DNA of 64,000 bases from Allochromatium palmeri (GCF_009720725.1 NZ_WNKT01000003.1:62001-126000); one strand, 5' to 3'. Shown: positions 37,091 through 47,531, counted from the stretch's first letter. Numbers and translations are program-made. The notes: generated by a model from the sequence alone, not told the origin.

Positions 37091-37709
37091 TGACGCGCCC
37101 GGTGCGCCCATCGCGGATCACGGATGGACGATCCGCTCCGGCGCAGTGTCCGGCGAGGATGTCATCCGGCGGGCTGTCGAGCGCCAGCCGCACGCCCAAA
37201 CTGGTGCGAGCGGCCGGGCGTGCGGCCTGATTGGCGCTGGTCGAGACGATGGCGCCCCCATACGTCTGACAGAGCGCGGCCGCCAGCGGATGCGCGGTTA
37301 CGCGCACGGCGAGCGTGTCGAAGCGTCCGGTCAGCCAGGCGGGCGTCGTCGCGCGTGCCGGCAAGAGCCAGGTATTGGGTCCAGGCCAGGTGGCGAGAAT
37401 GTCGCGCAGACGCTCGGGCTCCAGCGGCTCGACGAAGGGCCAGAGTTGCTCGGGGTCGGACGCGATCAGAATCAGCCCCTTGGTGATGGAGCGACGCTTG
37501 ATGGCCAGCAGATGCGCCACGGCCCGTGCATTCCAGGGATCGCAGCCGAGTCCATAGACCGCCTCGGTCGGATAGGCGATCACACCGCCGCGCCGCAGAC
37601 ACCGAACGGCCAGGCGCAGACGGTGGCAGGGTTGCCACGGTCCCGTGTTTCGTGGAGGCAAACCCGTTTGAGTCTCGTCGTCGAAGATAACAGGCGCGTG
37701 CATTGTCAC
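37080..37709 (-). CDS. tsaC: Threonylcarbamoyl-AMP synthase TsaC
   Basis: A 209-residue YrdC-family enzyme that makes threonylcarbamoyl-AMP for the t6A37 modification of ANN-decoding tRNAs. Motifs: GGVIAYPTEAVYGLGCDP, KGLILIASDPEQL, TWPGPNTWLLPA, RFDTLAVRVTAHPLAAALC, STSAN, and the C-terminal PSVIRDGRTGRVIR. A GTG start at 37709 is preferred, with AGGAG 7 bases upstream; an ATG at 37703 is two codons in. In many gammaproteobacteria it sits near topA, smg and dprA, as here. Confidence 0.94.
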   Translation of the reverse strand: MTMHAPVIFDDETQTGLPPRNTGPWQPCHRLRLAVRCLRRGGVIAYPTEAVYGLGCDPWNARAVAHLLAIKRRSITKGLILIASDPEQLWPFVEPLEPERLRDILATWPGPNTWLLPARATTPAWLTGRFDTLAVRVTAHPLAAALCQTYGGAIVSTSANQAARPAARTSLGVRLALDSPPDDILAGHCAGADRPSVIRDGRTGRVIRA

Positions 37710-37834
37710 GATTGAACTCCTGGCGATGACTGTTTCGATCCCGACCGGCGCGTCTACTGCTTGGTTCGACTTAGTTTAAAATGGATCGCGTCCGAGTCGA
37801 CCGACCACTTCATCGAGCCAGTACACATTTAAGC

Positions 37835-39331
37835 ATGACCCTGTCACCCAAAAACAGCTTGGAAGACTGGCTCGAAGTCATCCGCGACCAAAAGATGCCG
37901 ATCTTCGAGCAGACCGTGCATCATATCGTCTCGATCTCGGACGACGACCTCGCGCCGGCCTCAGCCCTGGCCAATGTCGTCCTGCAGGATGCCTCGCTCA
38001 CCGCCCGCTTGCTGAAGCTGTCCAATTCGATCGTCTACAACCCGAGTGCCACGGCCATCAGTACCGTCACGCGCGCCGTGATCGTACTTGGTTTCGATGC
38101 CGTGCGGGATATGTGTCTGACCCTGACGCTCGTCGACACCCTGCTCCAGGGACCGGCGAAAGTGCGTCTGGAATCCGAGCTGGCGCATGCCATGCACGCC
38201 GCGACCCAGGCGCGCGCCCTGGCGGCTGAGCGAGGTGATAAATCGCCCGAAGAGGTTTTCATCGCCACGCTGCTGTACCGCATCGGCGAGCTGGCCTTCT
38301 GGTGCTTTGGCAACGAGCATTGCGAGCGCGTCGAGCAACTGGCCAAACAGCCCGGCATTACGCTGGAGACCGCGCAGGAGCGCGTGCTGGGATTTCGTCT
38401 GAGCCAACTCAGTCGGCGCCTGGCTCACGAGTGGAGCCTGACCGACCTGTTGCAAGAGGCCATCGATCACCCGACACGCCAGGATGCGCGTATCCAGACC
38501 ATTATGCTGGGTCATCAGGTCGCCCGCTGCGCCGAGCAACAGGGCTGGAATTCAGAAGAGATGGAGCGCCTGGTACGCCGCACCGCGCGCTTGATCGATG
38601 CCTCGGAGAGCGATGCCCGCAAACTGCTTCAGGAAAAAGCGGCGATCGCGGCGACCATGGCGCATGACTGCGGCGCACCGACTGCCGCCCGCCTGATCCC
38701 ACTGCCCGACGAGTATCAGAGCCTGATCGCAGAGCCGGACGCAGAGTCCGAGGCCCCACCGGCCGGCGTGGAGACACCGCCGCCCGTCGCCCCCCTACCC
38801 CCTGACCCCAGACTGCAACTCAGCATTCTGCGCGAACTCAACTCAGCCATCGAGAGTGCTCGCTGCGATTTCAACGTCATCATGGAGCTGGTGCTGGAAG
38901 GGCTCTATCGTGGCGTCGGCATGGATCGCGTGATCTTTGCGTTGACGACGCCGGACAAGCGGCTCATCCGTGCCAAATATGCCCTGGGGTTACCCGAGGA
39001 GGCGGCGATCGATGCGTTCAAGTTCGCGCGCCCGACGACCGGAACGAACATCCTGTTCGAGACCCTGGATCTTAAGCTGCCGCGTCTGGTGACGCTTGCC
39101 GAACGTGAGCGCGATCCACGACTCACCCCCGAGGATCTGGTGGCGATCCTGGGCATCGCGCCCTTTATGATTGCGCCCATCACCATCAATCAGCAGAGTA
39201 TTGGATTCTTTCTCGCCGATCGCGGCTTGAGTCAGCGCCCGCTCGACCCCGACAGCTTCGAGGACTTCAAGCATTTCGTGCAGCAGGCCAATCTGGGTCT
39301 GACCCTGGCCCAGCAGCGCCATCATCGCTGA
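37835..39331 (+). CDS. HDOD domain signalling protein with C-terminal GAF-like domain
   Basis: A 498-residue cytoplasmic protein. Residues 10-215 form an HDOD domain (LPASxLANVVLQDASLTARLLKLSNS-type core, ISTVTRAVIVLGFDAVRDMCL), a catalytically dead relative of HD phosphohydrolases. A Pro-rich linker (about residues 300-330, with APPAGVETPPPVAPLPPDP) leads to a GAF-like domain (residues 335-490). HDOD proteins act in signalling, motility or biofilm control in gammaproteobacteria. An in-frame ATG at 37781 would add 18 residues. The gene is convergent with topA. Confidence 0.85.
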   Translation: MTLSPKNSLEDWLEVIRDQKMPIFEQTVHHIVSISDDDLAPASALANVVLQDASLTARLLKLSNSIVYNPSATAISTVTRAVIVLGFDAVRDMCLTLTLVDTLLQGPAKVRLESELAHAMHAATQARALAAERGDKSPEEVFIATLLYRIGELAFWCFGNEHCERVEQLAKQPGITLETAQERVLGFRLSQLSRRLAHEWSLTDLLQEAIDHPTRQDARIQTIMLGHQVARCAEQQGWNSEEMERLVRRTARLIDASESDARKLLQEKAAIAATMAHDCGAPTAARLIPLPDEYQSLIAEPDAESEAPPAGVETPPPVAPLPPDPRLQLSILRELNSAIESARCDFNVIMELVLEGLYRGVGMDRVIFALTTPDKRLIRAKYALGLPEEAAIDAFKFARPTTGTNILFETLDLKLPRLVTLAERERDPRLTPEDLVAILGIAPFMIAPITINQQSIGFFLADRGLSQRPLDPDSFEDFKHFVQQANLGLTLAQQRHHR

Positions 39332-39361
39332 ACGGGCCGGGTGCGGACCGGTGCCGCGCGA

Positions 39362-41668
39362 TCAGTCCGATGCGCCTGATTCGGCGTCTGAGTCCTCGAT
39401 CGGCGCGCGATAGCCGCACTCCTTCTGCGGACAGACCTTGGCCGCGCCCTGGCTCTTGGTGACCTTGAGCGTCAGCACCGGCCAGCCGCAGCTCGGGCAG
39501 GGTTCGGCGAGCGGCTCGTCCCAGAGCGCATAGTCGCACTTGGGATAGGTCGAGCAGGAATAGAACACCTTGCCGCGTCGCGATTTCTTCTTTTGCAGTG
39601 TGCCCTTGCCGCACTTCGGACAGGTCACGCCCGTGTCCTCGGGCTTGTCGAGCGGCTCGATGTGCTTGCAGTTGGGATAGGCGCTGCAACCGATGAACTT
39701 GCCGTAACGACCGCGCTTGATCTCCAGCGCCGAGCCGCACAGCGGGCAGCTTCGTCCTTCGACGACCTCGGGCGCCTCACGCTCAGCCTTGTTCGGGTCG
39801 AGATCGCGGGTGTAGTCACACTCAGGATAGTGGGTGCAGCCGATGAAGCGCCCGTTACGCCCGAGCCGGATCGCGAGCTGACCGCCGCACTTGGGGCAGC
39901 TCTCCTCGATGCGCTCCTGGGTCACGTCACTGCGCTTGACATGCTCCTGGGTGTGATCGACCAAGTCCTTGAACGGGCGCCAGAAGCGCTCCAGGAGCGG
40001 AATCCAGTCGCCCTCACCGCGCGAGACGGCATCCAGATCGTCCTCCAGACGTGCGGTGAAGTCGTAGTCGACATAGGACGTAAAATAGTCGGTCAGGAAG
40101 CGGTTGACCACGCGCCCGACGTCGGTCGGCACGAAGCGCTTCTTGTCCAGGATCACATATTCGCGATCCTGGAGCGTGGAGATGATCGAGGCATAGGTCG
40201 AGGGCCGGCCGATACCGAACTCTTCGAGCGCCTTGACCAGGGTCGCCTCACTGTAGCGCGGCGGCGGTTCGGTGAAATGCTGTTCGGGACGGATCGCGAC
40301 CAGCGCGATCAGCTCGCCGACCTTCATCTCGGGGAGCATCCGGTTCTCGTCATCGTCGGCGCCCTTGGCATCGTCGCGTCCTTCCAGATAGACGCGCATG
40401 AAACCGGGATCGACCACCATCGAGCCGGTGGCACGCAGGATGTTGCCCGCGCCGGCACTGAGATCCACCGCCACCTGATCGATGAGCGCATGGATCATCT
40501 GGCAGGCGAGCGTGCGTTTCCAGATCAGCTCGTAGAGCCGGAACTGCTCGGGGGTCAGATGCGCCTTGAGTGCGGCCGGATCGCGTCGGATCGAGGTCGG
40601 ACGGATCGCCTCATGGGCCTCCTGGGCGTTCTTGGCTTTGGTCTTGAACAGGCGCGGCGCGTCCGGCAGATCCTTGGCGTCATAGCGCTCGGTGACATAG
40701 TCGCGGATCTCGGCGATGGCCTCCTGGGCCAGATTCACCGAGTCGGTGCGCATGTAGGTGATGAGACCGACCGCGCCCGAGCCGACATCCACGCCCTCGT
40801 AGAGCTGCTGGGCCACGCGCATGGTGCGCTGGGTGGTGAAGCCGAGCTTGCGCGAGGCCTCCTGCTGAAGCGTGGAGGTAATGAAGGGCGGCGCCGGATG
40901 GCGCTTGCGCTGTTTGCGTTCGACCTGCTCGACCCGGAGCTGACCATTAGCGGCCGTCTCGAGCGCGGTCTTGACCTCGGTCGCGCGCGCCTCGTCGGTG
41001 ATCGTGAACTGCTCGACTTTCTCGCCGCCGAAGCTGGTGAGCCGGGCGACGAAGGGGCGCTCATCCTTGGCCGTGTCCGCCTCGATGGTCCAGTACTCGC
41101 GCTGAACGAAGGCTTCGATCTCGGTCTCGCGCTCGCAGATCAGACGCAGCGCCGGACTCTGCACCCGCCCGGCCGAGAGTCCGCGCCGGATCTTCTTCCA
41201 CAGCAGCGGCGACAGATTGAAGCCGACCAGATAGTCGAGCGCCCGGCGTGCCTGCTGGGCATTGACGAGGTCATACGAAATCTCGCGCGGGTTGGCGATC
41301 GCCTCCTGGACCGCGCGCTTGGTGATCTCGTTGAACACCACTCGAAACACCGGGCGCTTGCCGAGCTGACGGCGGCTCTTGAGCAGCTCGTGGATATGCC
41401 AGGAGATGGCCTCACCCTCACGGTCCGGGTCAGTGGCCAAATAGAGCGCGTCGCACTCCTTGAGCTTCTTGGCGATGGCCTGGACGTGCTTTTCGTTGCG
41501 CTCGATGATCTGGTACTTCATCGCGAAGCCGTTGTCCGGCTCGACCGCCCCCTCCTTGGGGACGAGATCGCGCACGTGGCCATAGGAGGCCACGACCTCG
41601 AAGCTGGGTCCGAGGTACTTCTTGATGGTCTTGGCCTTGGCGGGTGATTCGACGATGACGAGATTCAT
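39362..41668 (-). CDS. topA: DNA topoisomerase I
   Basis: A 768-residue type IA topoisomerase that relaxes negative supercoils. An N-terminal TOPRIM domain (MNLVIVESPAKAKTIKKYLG, ATDPDREGEAI), the active-site Tyr in GLITYMRTDS, and FGIGRPSTYASII are present. Four C-terminal tetracysteine zinc modules follow (CPKCGG..., CPLCGS..., CPKCGKG..., CPSCGW... with a last C-x-KEC pair). Length is a little below the 865 of E. coli because the C-terminal ribbon region is shorter. It is followed upstream by smg and dprA. Confidence 0.97.
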   Translation of the reverse strand: MNLVIVESPAKAKTIKKYLGPSFEVVASYGHVRDLVPKEGAVEPDNGFAMKYQIIERNEKHVQAIAKKLKECDALYLATDPDREGEAISWHIHELLKSRRQLGKRPVFRVVFNEITKRAVQEAIANPREISYDLVNAQQARRALDYLVGFNLSPLLWKKIRRGLSAGRVQSPALRLICERETEIEAFVQREYWTIEADTAKDERPFVARLTSFGGEKVEQFTITDEARATEVKTALETAANGQLRVEQVERKQRKRHPAPPFITSTLQQEASRKLGFTTQRTMRVAQQLYEGVDVGSGAVGLITYMRTDSVNLAQEAIAEIRDYVTERYDAKDLPDAPRLFKTKAKNAQEAHEAIRPTSIRRDPAALKAHLTPEQFRLYELIWKRTLACQMIHALIDQVAVDLSAGAGNILRATGSMVVDPGFMRVYLEGRDDAKGADDDENRMLPEMKVGELIALVAIRPEQHFTEPPPRYSEATLVKALEEFGIGRPSTYASIISTLQDREYVILDKKRFVPTDVGRVVNRFLTDYFTSYVDYDFTARLEDDLDAVSRGEGDWIPLLERFWRPFKDLVDHTQEHVKRSDVTQERIEESCPKCGGQLAIRLGRNGRFIGCTHYPECDYTRDLDPNKAEREAPEVVEGRSCPLCGSALEIKRGRYGKFIGCSAYPNCKHIEPLDKPEDTGVTCPKCGKGTLQKKKSRRGKVFYSCSTYPKCDYALWDEPLAEPCPSCGWPVLTLKVTKSQGAAKVCPQKECGYRAPIEDSDAESGASD

Positions 41669-41696
41669 GCGGAGCAGACGGATCTTGAGACGCGGT

Positions 41697-42179
41697 TCAA
41701 TGAAGACGTGGAGGCTCGTCGGCGTAGAGCATCTCCTCGAGCTGATCGAAGGCCTCTTCGCGGCCCGGGCGGTTCATGAGCACCAGCAATGCGACCCACT
41801 TGACCTCCTCGACCAGCACCTGCGGATGGTCGATCGCCAGCAACCGGTCGATCACCAGCTCGCGGCTGACCGGGTCGAGAATGCCGCTGTGCTCCAGCGA
41901 CATCAGCATGCCGCGTGCCTCCAGATCGAGCTTTTCACACTCGACCTCGTTGTAGACGCGGATGGCGCCCGGCGTGAGCGTATGATCATGCACCGCCTCG
42001 ACACCGAGTGCGAGCTCGTCGAGCCAGTGCAGCGCTTTGTCGATCTCACCCTGGCTGAAACCAGCCTGGGTCAGTTCGTCCTCGAGATCGCTCTGCTCGA
42101 CCGGCGGCTGATCCTCGCCATCCATATAGTTCTCGTACAGATAGATCAGTACATCGACCATGTTTTCGTTCATCGGCAA
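41697..42179 (-). CDS. smg: Smg family protein (DUF494)
   Basis: A 160-residue acidic helical protein matching Smg: MNENMVDVLIYLYENYMDG, LTQAGFSQGEIDKALHWLDEL, GVLDPVxRELVIDRLLAI-like block, and VKWVALLVLMNRPG. Function unknown, though the gene is conserved between dprA and topA in beta- and gammaproteobacteria. Here it lies 36 bp after dprA and 28 bp before topA, so it is probably co-transcribed with both. Confidence 0.93.
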   Translation of the reverse strand: MPMNENMVDVLIYLYENYMDGEDQPPVEQSDLEDELTQAGFSQGEIDKALHWLDELALGVEAVHDHTLTPGAIRVYNEVECEKLDLEARGMLMSLEHSGILDPVSRELVIDRLLAIDHPQVLVEEVKWVALLVLMNRPGREEAFDQLEEMLYADEPPRLH

Positions 42180-42215
42180 TCTCGATGGAGGATGTCGGCC
42201 AGGGAAACCGACGAA

Positions 42216-43352
42216 TCAGGACCGATTATGCACACGGGCATAGCGACCACCTGGCAGGGATGATACATGACCCTCGAGTTCCATGAGCAACAGCATGGAC
42301 GAAATCCGCTCGACCGCCAACCCCGTGCGACTGGTCAGATCATCAAGTGTCACCGGATCGTGCCCCATCTCCGTCAGGAGCTGCGCCTGATCGGGCGGCA
42401 GCGTCAAGACCGAATCAGGGGTTCCGATCGCCGGCGCGCGCTCGGACGCGAGCAGGGCCGCGCGCAGTTGCGGGGCCAGCTCGGCCAGGATCTCATCGGG
42501 TTCCTCGACGAGCTTGGCGCCCTCGCGGATGAGCGCATGACAGCCGCGCGAGAGCGGATTGCGAATCGAGCCGGGTATGGCGAAGACCTCGCGCCCCTGC
42601 TCCAGTGCCTGGCGTGCCGTGATCAGCGAGCCGCTCTTGAGCGCCGCTTCGGTGACCAGCACACCCAGGCTCAGGCCGCTGATGAGCCGGTTGCGACGCG
42701 GAAAGCTGCTTGCCAGCGGTCCCTGCCCCGGCGGCAGCTCGCTGACCATCACGCCGCGCTCGACCAGGCGCCGGGCCAGATCGCGATGCACGGCTGGATA
42801 GACCCGGTCCGGCCCGGTGCCGAGCACCGCGATGCTGTGTCCTGTCTCCAGGGCCGCCGCATGGGCCGCGCCATCGATGCCGATGGCCAGACCGCTGGTG
42901 ACGATCAGGCCATGACCGGCCAGACGGCGCGCAAAGTCGCTGGTGATCTCGCGTCCGCCCGGCGTGGGGTTGCGACTGCCGACGATGGCGATCTGCGGCT
43001 CGCTCAGCAGACGGGCGTCGCCGCGCGCATACAGCAGTGGCGGCGGGTCGGCGATCTCGGTCAGCGCCGGTGGATAGCGCGGATCGGCGAGCGTGATGAG
43101 ATGGGCGTCGGGCTGTTCGGCCCAGGCGCAAATGGTATCGATGAGCTCGGCCTCGGGCTGACGCAGCGCCGCGACGGTCTCGGGCTTGAGGCCGATCTGT
43201 TCGAGTCGGGTGTCGCTCGCCGCCCGCACCGCGCTCGGTGAGCCGAAACCCTCCATCAAGCGCACAAAGGTGCGCGGCCCCACGCGCGGTGCCAGGATGA
43301 GCGCGAGCCAGTCCTCGATCGGCGCCTCCGATCCGTCGCGCGGTCGCCACAT
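42216..43352 (-). CDS. dprA: DNA-processing protein DprA
   Basis: A 378-residue Rossmann-fold protein that loads RecA onto incoming single-stranded DNA in transformation. The core (about residues 85-295) has IAIVGSRNPTPGGREI, TSGLAIGIDGAAHAAALE, AVLGTGPDRVYPAVH and FPRRNRLISGLS. An N-terminal helical domain and a C-terminal winged-helix-like domain (VTLDDLTSRTGLAVERISSMLLLMELEGHV) are also present. It starts 8 bp after the LysM gene stop. Confidence 0.95.
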   Translation of the reverse strand: MWRPRDGSEAPIEDWLALILAPRVGPRTFVRLMEGFGSPSAVRAASDTRLEQIGLKPETVAALRQPEAELIDTICAWAEQPDAHLITLADPRYPPALTEIADPPPLLYARGDARLLSEPQIAIVGSRNPTPGGREITSDFARRLAGHGLIVTSGLAIGIDGAAHAAALETGHSIAVLGTGPDRVYPAVHRDLARRLVERGVMVSELPPGQGPLASSFPRRNRLISGLSLGVLVTEAALKSGSLITARQALEQGREVFAIPGSIRNPLSRGCHALIREGAKLVEEPDEILAELAPQLRAALLASERAPAIGTPDSVLTLPPDQAQLLTEMGHDPVTLDDLTSRTGLAVERISSMLLLMELEGHVSSLPGGRYARVHNRS

Positions 43353-43360
43353 ATGAAGGA

Positions 43361-44557
43361 TCAGGACGGCGGTGCGGCAATCCAGTCGCCGACCTGGAGC
43401 GCGCGACTGGTGTTGAGGATAAGTCCGAAACTGACCCGATCGAACACCCGGAACACCATCAGGACACCGGCACGCTCGAACGGCTTGACGTATTCGGCCT
43501 TGTCGCGCCGATAGCCCGGATTCAGGGGAAAGCTCGCGTCCCGAGATGGCTCGTCGGCGCGCCAGCCCTTGAAGTCATAATCACGCCCGAGCCAGAACTC
43601 GCTCGAAAAGGGACTCTCCATCAACCAGTCGTTGTTGGCGATTCCGGCCCGCACCTGATCGCGCGCCTTCTCGCCGCCGACAAAGACCTCGAACACATGA
43701 CCGGGTTCGAGCCCGTCGCGCGAGCCGCGATTGATGATGACCACGTCGAATTGGCCGATCTGCGAGACGCCGTTCATGACCGAGAGGATGCGTCCGCGCA
43801 TCTGCGCGGGGGCTGGACGCGGCAGGAAGTCGACAAGCGGCTGCTCGGCGGCGGCTGGAATGACCCGGTCGCCGATCGCGACCTCGCGCTCCATGCGCGT
43901 CACCCGCAGCTTGGCCGGATCGCCCGTGCGCTCCAGTGCCGCGTTGGCGACGAAGGCGGCCTCATAGCCGAGCAGTTCGTTGGTGTCCGGGTCACGCAGC
44001 GGGTCGCCGGGTCGCAGCACCTGAAACTGGGTGACATCGCTTGAGCGGATCTTGCGCACATAGATCTCGTCATTGACACCGGCAACGATGTGCTCATCGG
44101 GAAAGCCGACGACATAGAAGGCCCGCTTGATGTCATCGGAATCGGCGACATAGGGCTGGGTCAGAAAGGGCGCGATCGAGCCGATACGGATGATCGGAAC
44201 CGGCGCGCTGATCGCCTCGGAGCGCACCTGCGGACTGAGCTTGACCACACGCGGTCCACCGCGCCCGTCGGCGCGCCCGATCACCGGACGGCCGTCGATC
44301 ATGACCAGTTCCAGCACATCGCCCGGATAGATGAGGTTGGGATTTTCGACGCCCGGATTGGCACGCCAGACCTCTGACCAGCGCCAGGGATCGCGCAGGA
44401 AGCGTCCGGCGATACCCCAGAGCGTGTCCCCTGGCCGCACGACATAGGTCTGAGGCGCTCCAGGCGCCAGTTCGACCGCGAACACTCCCGGCGCCAGAAG
44501 AGCCAGGGAGCCGATGAAAACGAAAAGAACGGCGAAACGGCGTTGCATGGCGCGCAT
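43361..44557 (-). CDS. LysM domain protein, exported
   Basis: A 398-residue protein. Residues 1-27 form a signal peptide ([27 protein letters not shown]). A LysM peptidoglycan-binding domain follows at about 37-85 ([47 protein letters not shown]). The remaining ~300 residues have no recognisable enzyme motif. The gene occupies the conserved slot between dprA and the divergent def gene in gammaproteobacteria. An upstream in-frame start at 44632 would put 25 residues before the signal peptide and is rejected. Confidence 0.92.
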   Translation of the reverse strand: MRAMQRRFAVLFVFIGSLALLAPGVFAVELAPGAPQTYVVRPGDTLWGIAGRFLRDPWRWSEVWRANPGVENPNLIYPGDVLELVMIDGRPVIGRADGRGGPRVVKLSPQVRSEAISAPVPIIRIGSIAPFLTQPYVADSDDIKRAFYVVGFPDEHIVAGVNDEIYVRKIRSSDVTQFQVLRPGDPLRDPDTNELLGYEAAFVANAALERTGDPAKLRVTRMEREVAIGDRVIPAAAEQPLVDFLPRPAPAQMRGRILSVMNGVSQIGQFDVVIINRGSRDGLEPGHVFEVFVGGEKARDQVRAGIANNDWLMESPFSSEFWLGRDYDFKGWRADEPSRDASFPLNPGYRRDKAEYVKPFERAGVLMVFRVFDRVSFGLILNTSRALQVGDWIAAPPS

Positions 44558-44680
44558 GACCCTCCGCGCTGGTCGAAACGGGATGCTCCCGTCCCCACGA
44601 TGGGATGTAGTATCCTGGAGATAGTAGCGCACACCGCTTCGTCTCGACCACCCGTTGACTCAAGCCAAATTCAGATTCGC

Positions 44681-45238
44681 ATGGCCATACTCGATATTCT
44701 CACCTTTCCCGATCCGCGACTGCGCAAGCAGGCACGGCCCGTCGAGCAGGTCGACGACCAGATTCGCCAATTGGTCGACGACATGCTCGAAACCATGTAT
44801 GCCGCGCCCGGCATCGGACTGGCCGCCACCCAGGTCGATGTGCAACGTCAGGTCATCGTCATCGATGTCTCCGAGGGACACGACACGCCGCAGTGCTTCA
44901 TCAATCCGCGCCTCCTCGCACGCGAAGGCACCGAGCAGATGGACGAGGGCTGTCTGTCCGTACCCGGCTTCTTCGAGAGCGTCACCCGCGCCGAGCGCGT
45001 GACCGTCGAGGCGCTCGACCGCGACGGCAATCCCTTCAAGCTCGACGCCGATGGTCTGCTTGCCGTCTGCATTCAGCACGAGATCGATCATCTCAACGGC
45101 AAGCTCTTCGTCGACCACATTTCCCTGCTCAAGCGCCAGCGCATTCGTCACAAACTCGAAAAGCAGCGTAAGGAGCGCCAGTACGCCGAAGCGGCACGGG
45201 CGAATGCAGATGCCGAGCCTCAACGCGGCGTCATTTGA
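44681..45238 (+). CDS. def: Peptide deformylase
   Basis: A 185-residue metalloenzyme that removes the N-formyl group from nascent proteins. All three motifs are present: GIGLAATQ (44-51), EGCLSVPG with metal ligand C91, and QHEIDHLNG with H133, E134 and H137. ATG 44681 begins [15 protein letters not shown], as in the family. The next gene fmt starts 3 bp after its stop, pairing formylation with deformylation. Confidence 0.97.
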   Translation: MAILDILTFPDPRLRKQARPVEQVDDQIRQLVDDMLETMYAAPGIGLAATQVDVQRQVIVIDVSEGHDTPQCFINPRLLAREGTEQMDEGCLSVPGFFESVTRAERVTVEALDRDGNPFKLDADGLLAVCIQHEIDHLNGKLFVDHISLLKRQRIRHKLEKQRKERQYAEAARANADAEPQRGVI

Positions 45239-45241
45239 GCA

Positions 45242-46189
45242 ATGAAATCACTGCGTATTCTATTTGCCGGCACGCCCGATTTCGCCGTCCCCTGTCTCGC
45301 CGCGCTGCTCGATGCCGGGCATGAGGTGATCGGCGTCTACACCCAGCCCGACCGCCCGGCCGGACGCGGGCGCAAGCTCCAGATGAGTCCGGTGAAGGCG
45401 CTGGCGCTCGATCGCGGTCTTCCGGTGTATCAGCCCGAAAGTCTCAAGCGTGATCCTGAGGCTGTCGAGCAACTGCGTGCGCACAGCGCGGATCTGATGG
45501 TGGTGGTCGCCTATGGTCTGCTGCTGCCGACAAGCGTTCTGGACGCCCCGCGACTCGGCTGTGTCAATGTGCATGCCTCGTTGCTGCCGCTCTGGCGCGG
45601 GGCGGCGCCGCTCCAGCGCGCCATTCTCGCCGGCGACAGCGAGACCGGCGTCTGCATCATGCGCATGGAGGCGGGGCTGGATACCGGGCCGGTCTACCAC
45701 CGGGTCGCGACCCCGATCGCGGCGCACGAAACCGGCGGCACCCTGCACGACCGGCTGGCCGAGCTTGGTGCGCAGGCGCTCGTCGAGGCCCTGCCCGGCA
45801 TCGCGGATGGTTCGCTCGCTCCAGAACCTCAGGACGACACGCACGCGACCTATGCCCACAAGCTCAGCAAGGATGAAGCCACGATCGACTGGAGCGCACC
45901 CGCCGCGGCCATCGAACGGCAGGTGCGGGCGTTCGATCCCTGGCCGGTCGCTCAGACGACGCTGGAGGGTGCTACGCTGCGGATCTGGTCGGCTGAAGCC
46001 GAGCCGGTGAGCGCCGAGACTGGCGCGATCACGCCCGGAACCGTGGTTCAGGCCGATCGCACCGGCCTGCGCGTGGCCACGGGCACAGGCCAGCTGCGCC
46101 TCACGCGCGTGCAGCCGGCCGGCAAAAAACCCATGAGCGCGGCGGACTATCTGAACGCGCGACATTTGGACGGCGCGCGTTTTGGCTGA
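45242..46189 (+). CDS. fmt: Methionyl-tRNA formyltransferase
   Basis: A 315-residue enzyme that formylates initiator Met-tRNA with 10-formyltetrahydrofolate. Motifs: RILFAGTPDFAVPCL, CVNVHASLLPLWRGAAPLQRAIL (catalytic Asn/His), and ETGVCIMRMEAGLDTGPV with catalytic Asp. The C-terminal OB-like domain is present (RAFDPWPVAQT, GTGQLRLTRVQPAGKKPM). It overlaps the proposed rsmB start by 8 bp. Confidence 0.97.
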   Translation: MKSLRILFAGTPDFAVPCLAALLDAGHEVIGVYTQPDRPAGRGRKLQMSPVKALALDRGLPVYQPESLKRDPEAVEQLRAHSADLMVVVAYGLLLPTSVLDAPRLGCVNVHASLLPLWRGAAPLQRAILAGDSETGVCIMRMEAGLDTGPVYHRVATPIAAHETGGTLHDRLAELGAQALVEALPGIADGSLAPEPQDDTHATYAHKLSKDEATIDWSAPAAAIERQVRAFDPWPVAQTTLEGATLRIWSAEAEPVSAETGAITPGTVVQADRTGLRVATGTGQLRLTRVQPAGKKPMSAADYLNARHLDGARFG

Positions 46190-47531
46190 GCGCAGATCCC
46201 CCCACACGCCCATGGCGGGCGCACCGGGCGCTGAGTCGCGCGCCGCCGCTGCACGCGCCCTGCACGCGGTGCTCGATCGCGGTCAATCGCTCACGCGCGT
46301 ACTGCAAGTCGACCGGACACCGCGCTCGCCGGCCGATCAGGCGCTGGTGCAGGAGATGGTCTATGGCGCGCTGCGAATGCTGCCGCGTCTGCGGCTCATC
46401 GCCAGCCGCCTGCTCGACCGTCCGCTCAAGCCGCGCGACAGCGATCTCCAGGCACTGATCCTGATCGGGCTTTATCAGATCGGCTTCATGAAGACGCCGG
46501 CCCATGCCGCGGTCTCGGCCACGGTCGAGGCTGCGCGCCAGCTTGGCAAGCCGCGTCTGGCCGGTCTGGTCAACGCGCTGCTGCGGCGTTTTCTGCGCGA
46601 GCGCGAGACGCTGCTGGCCTGGACCGACACTCAGCCCGAGGCACGCTGGCTCTTCCCCGACTGGTTGCTCGAACGTCTGCGCGCCGACTGGCCGGAGGAC
46701 TGGGAGTCGATCGTCCTGGCCAGCAACGCACGCGCGCCCATGGCGCTGCGCGTCAATCCGCGGCGACAGGAACGCGCGGCCTATCTGGCTGAACTCGACG
46801 CCGCCGGCATCGGCGCGCGCGCCATCGACGGACTCGACACGGGCGTCCTACTCGATCAGCCACGCGCCATGCGCGAACTTCCAGGCTTCAATGAAGGCCG
46901 GGTCTCGATCCAGGACAGCGGCGCGCAACTGGCCGCGCGACTGCTCGATGCCCAGCCCGGCGAGCGCGTGCTCGATGCCTGCGCCGCGCCCGGCGGCAAG
47001 ACCGCTGCCATCCTGGAGCGCGCGGGGAACGCGCTGGATCTGGTCGCCATCGACAGCGACGAGACGCGACTGGCCACGGTCGGCGCGACACTCGACCGGC
47101 TCGGACTCGCGGCTCAGGTGCACGTCGACGATGCGGCTGATCCGCGCGGGGATTGGACCGCCCGCCCCTTCGATCGCATCCTGCTCGATGTGCCCTGCTC
47201 GGCGACCGGCGTCATCCGCCGTCATCCCGACATCAAGTGGCTGCGCCGTCCCGAGGACATCGCCGCGCTCGCCGCCACTCAGTCGCGGATGCTGGATGCC
47301 ATCTGGCCGTTGCTGCGCCCCGGCGGACGGCTGCTCTATGCCACCTGTTCGCTGCTCGCCGAGGAGAACGAGCGTCAGGTCGAAGCCTTCCTCGCCCGTC
47401 AGCCCGAGGCGCATGCACTCACCCTGGACACCGATTGGGGTCAGGCACGCGCAGTTGGCCGTCAACTCCTGCCCCTGCCGGATGGACAGGATGGCTTCTT
47501 CTATGCCGTGCTCGCAAAGGCGGCCTCATGA
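46182..47531 (+). CDS. rsmB: 16S rRNA (cytosine(967)-C(5))-methyltransferase RsmB
   Basis: Up to 449 residues. An N-terminal NusB-like RNA-binding domain (residues 15-150) is followed by a RsmB-type SAM methyltransferase: VLDACAAPGGKTAAILE, LLDVPCSATGVIRRHPDIKW and YATCSLLAEENERQV. The two cysteines in PCS and TCS are the catalytic pair. The start may be TTG 46182, overlapping fmt, or ATG 46212, ten codons in; neither has a good ribosome site. Its stop overlaps the DUF4390 start (ATGA). Confidence 0.95.
   Translation: MAERRSPHTPMAGAPGAESRAAAARALHAVLDRGQSLTRVLQVDRTPRSPADQALVQEMVYGALRMLPRLRLIASRLLDRPLKPRDSDLQALILIGLYQIGFMKTPAHAAVSATVEAARQLGKPRLAGLVNALLRRFLRERETLLAWTDTQPEARWLFPDWLLERLRADWPEDWESIVLASNARAPMALRVNPRRQERAAYLAELDAAGIGARAIDGLDTGVLLDQPRAMRELPGFNEGRVSIQDSGAQLAARLLDAQPGERVLDACAAPGGKTAAILERAGNALDLVAIDSDETRLATVGATLDRLGLAAQVHVDDAADPRGDWTARPFDRILLDVPCSATGVIRRHPDIKWLRRPEDIAALAATQSRMLDAIWPLLRPGGRLLYATCSLLAEENERQVEAFLARQPEAHALTLDTDWGQARAVGRQLLPLPDGQDGFFYAVLAKAAS

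Noticed and set aside
39593-41647. A 684-codon open frame on the plus strand opposite topA
   Set aside because: It is a complementary-strand shadow of topA with no recognisable domains; topA itself is certain.
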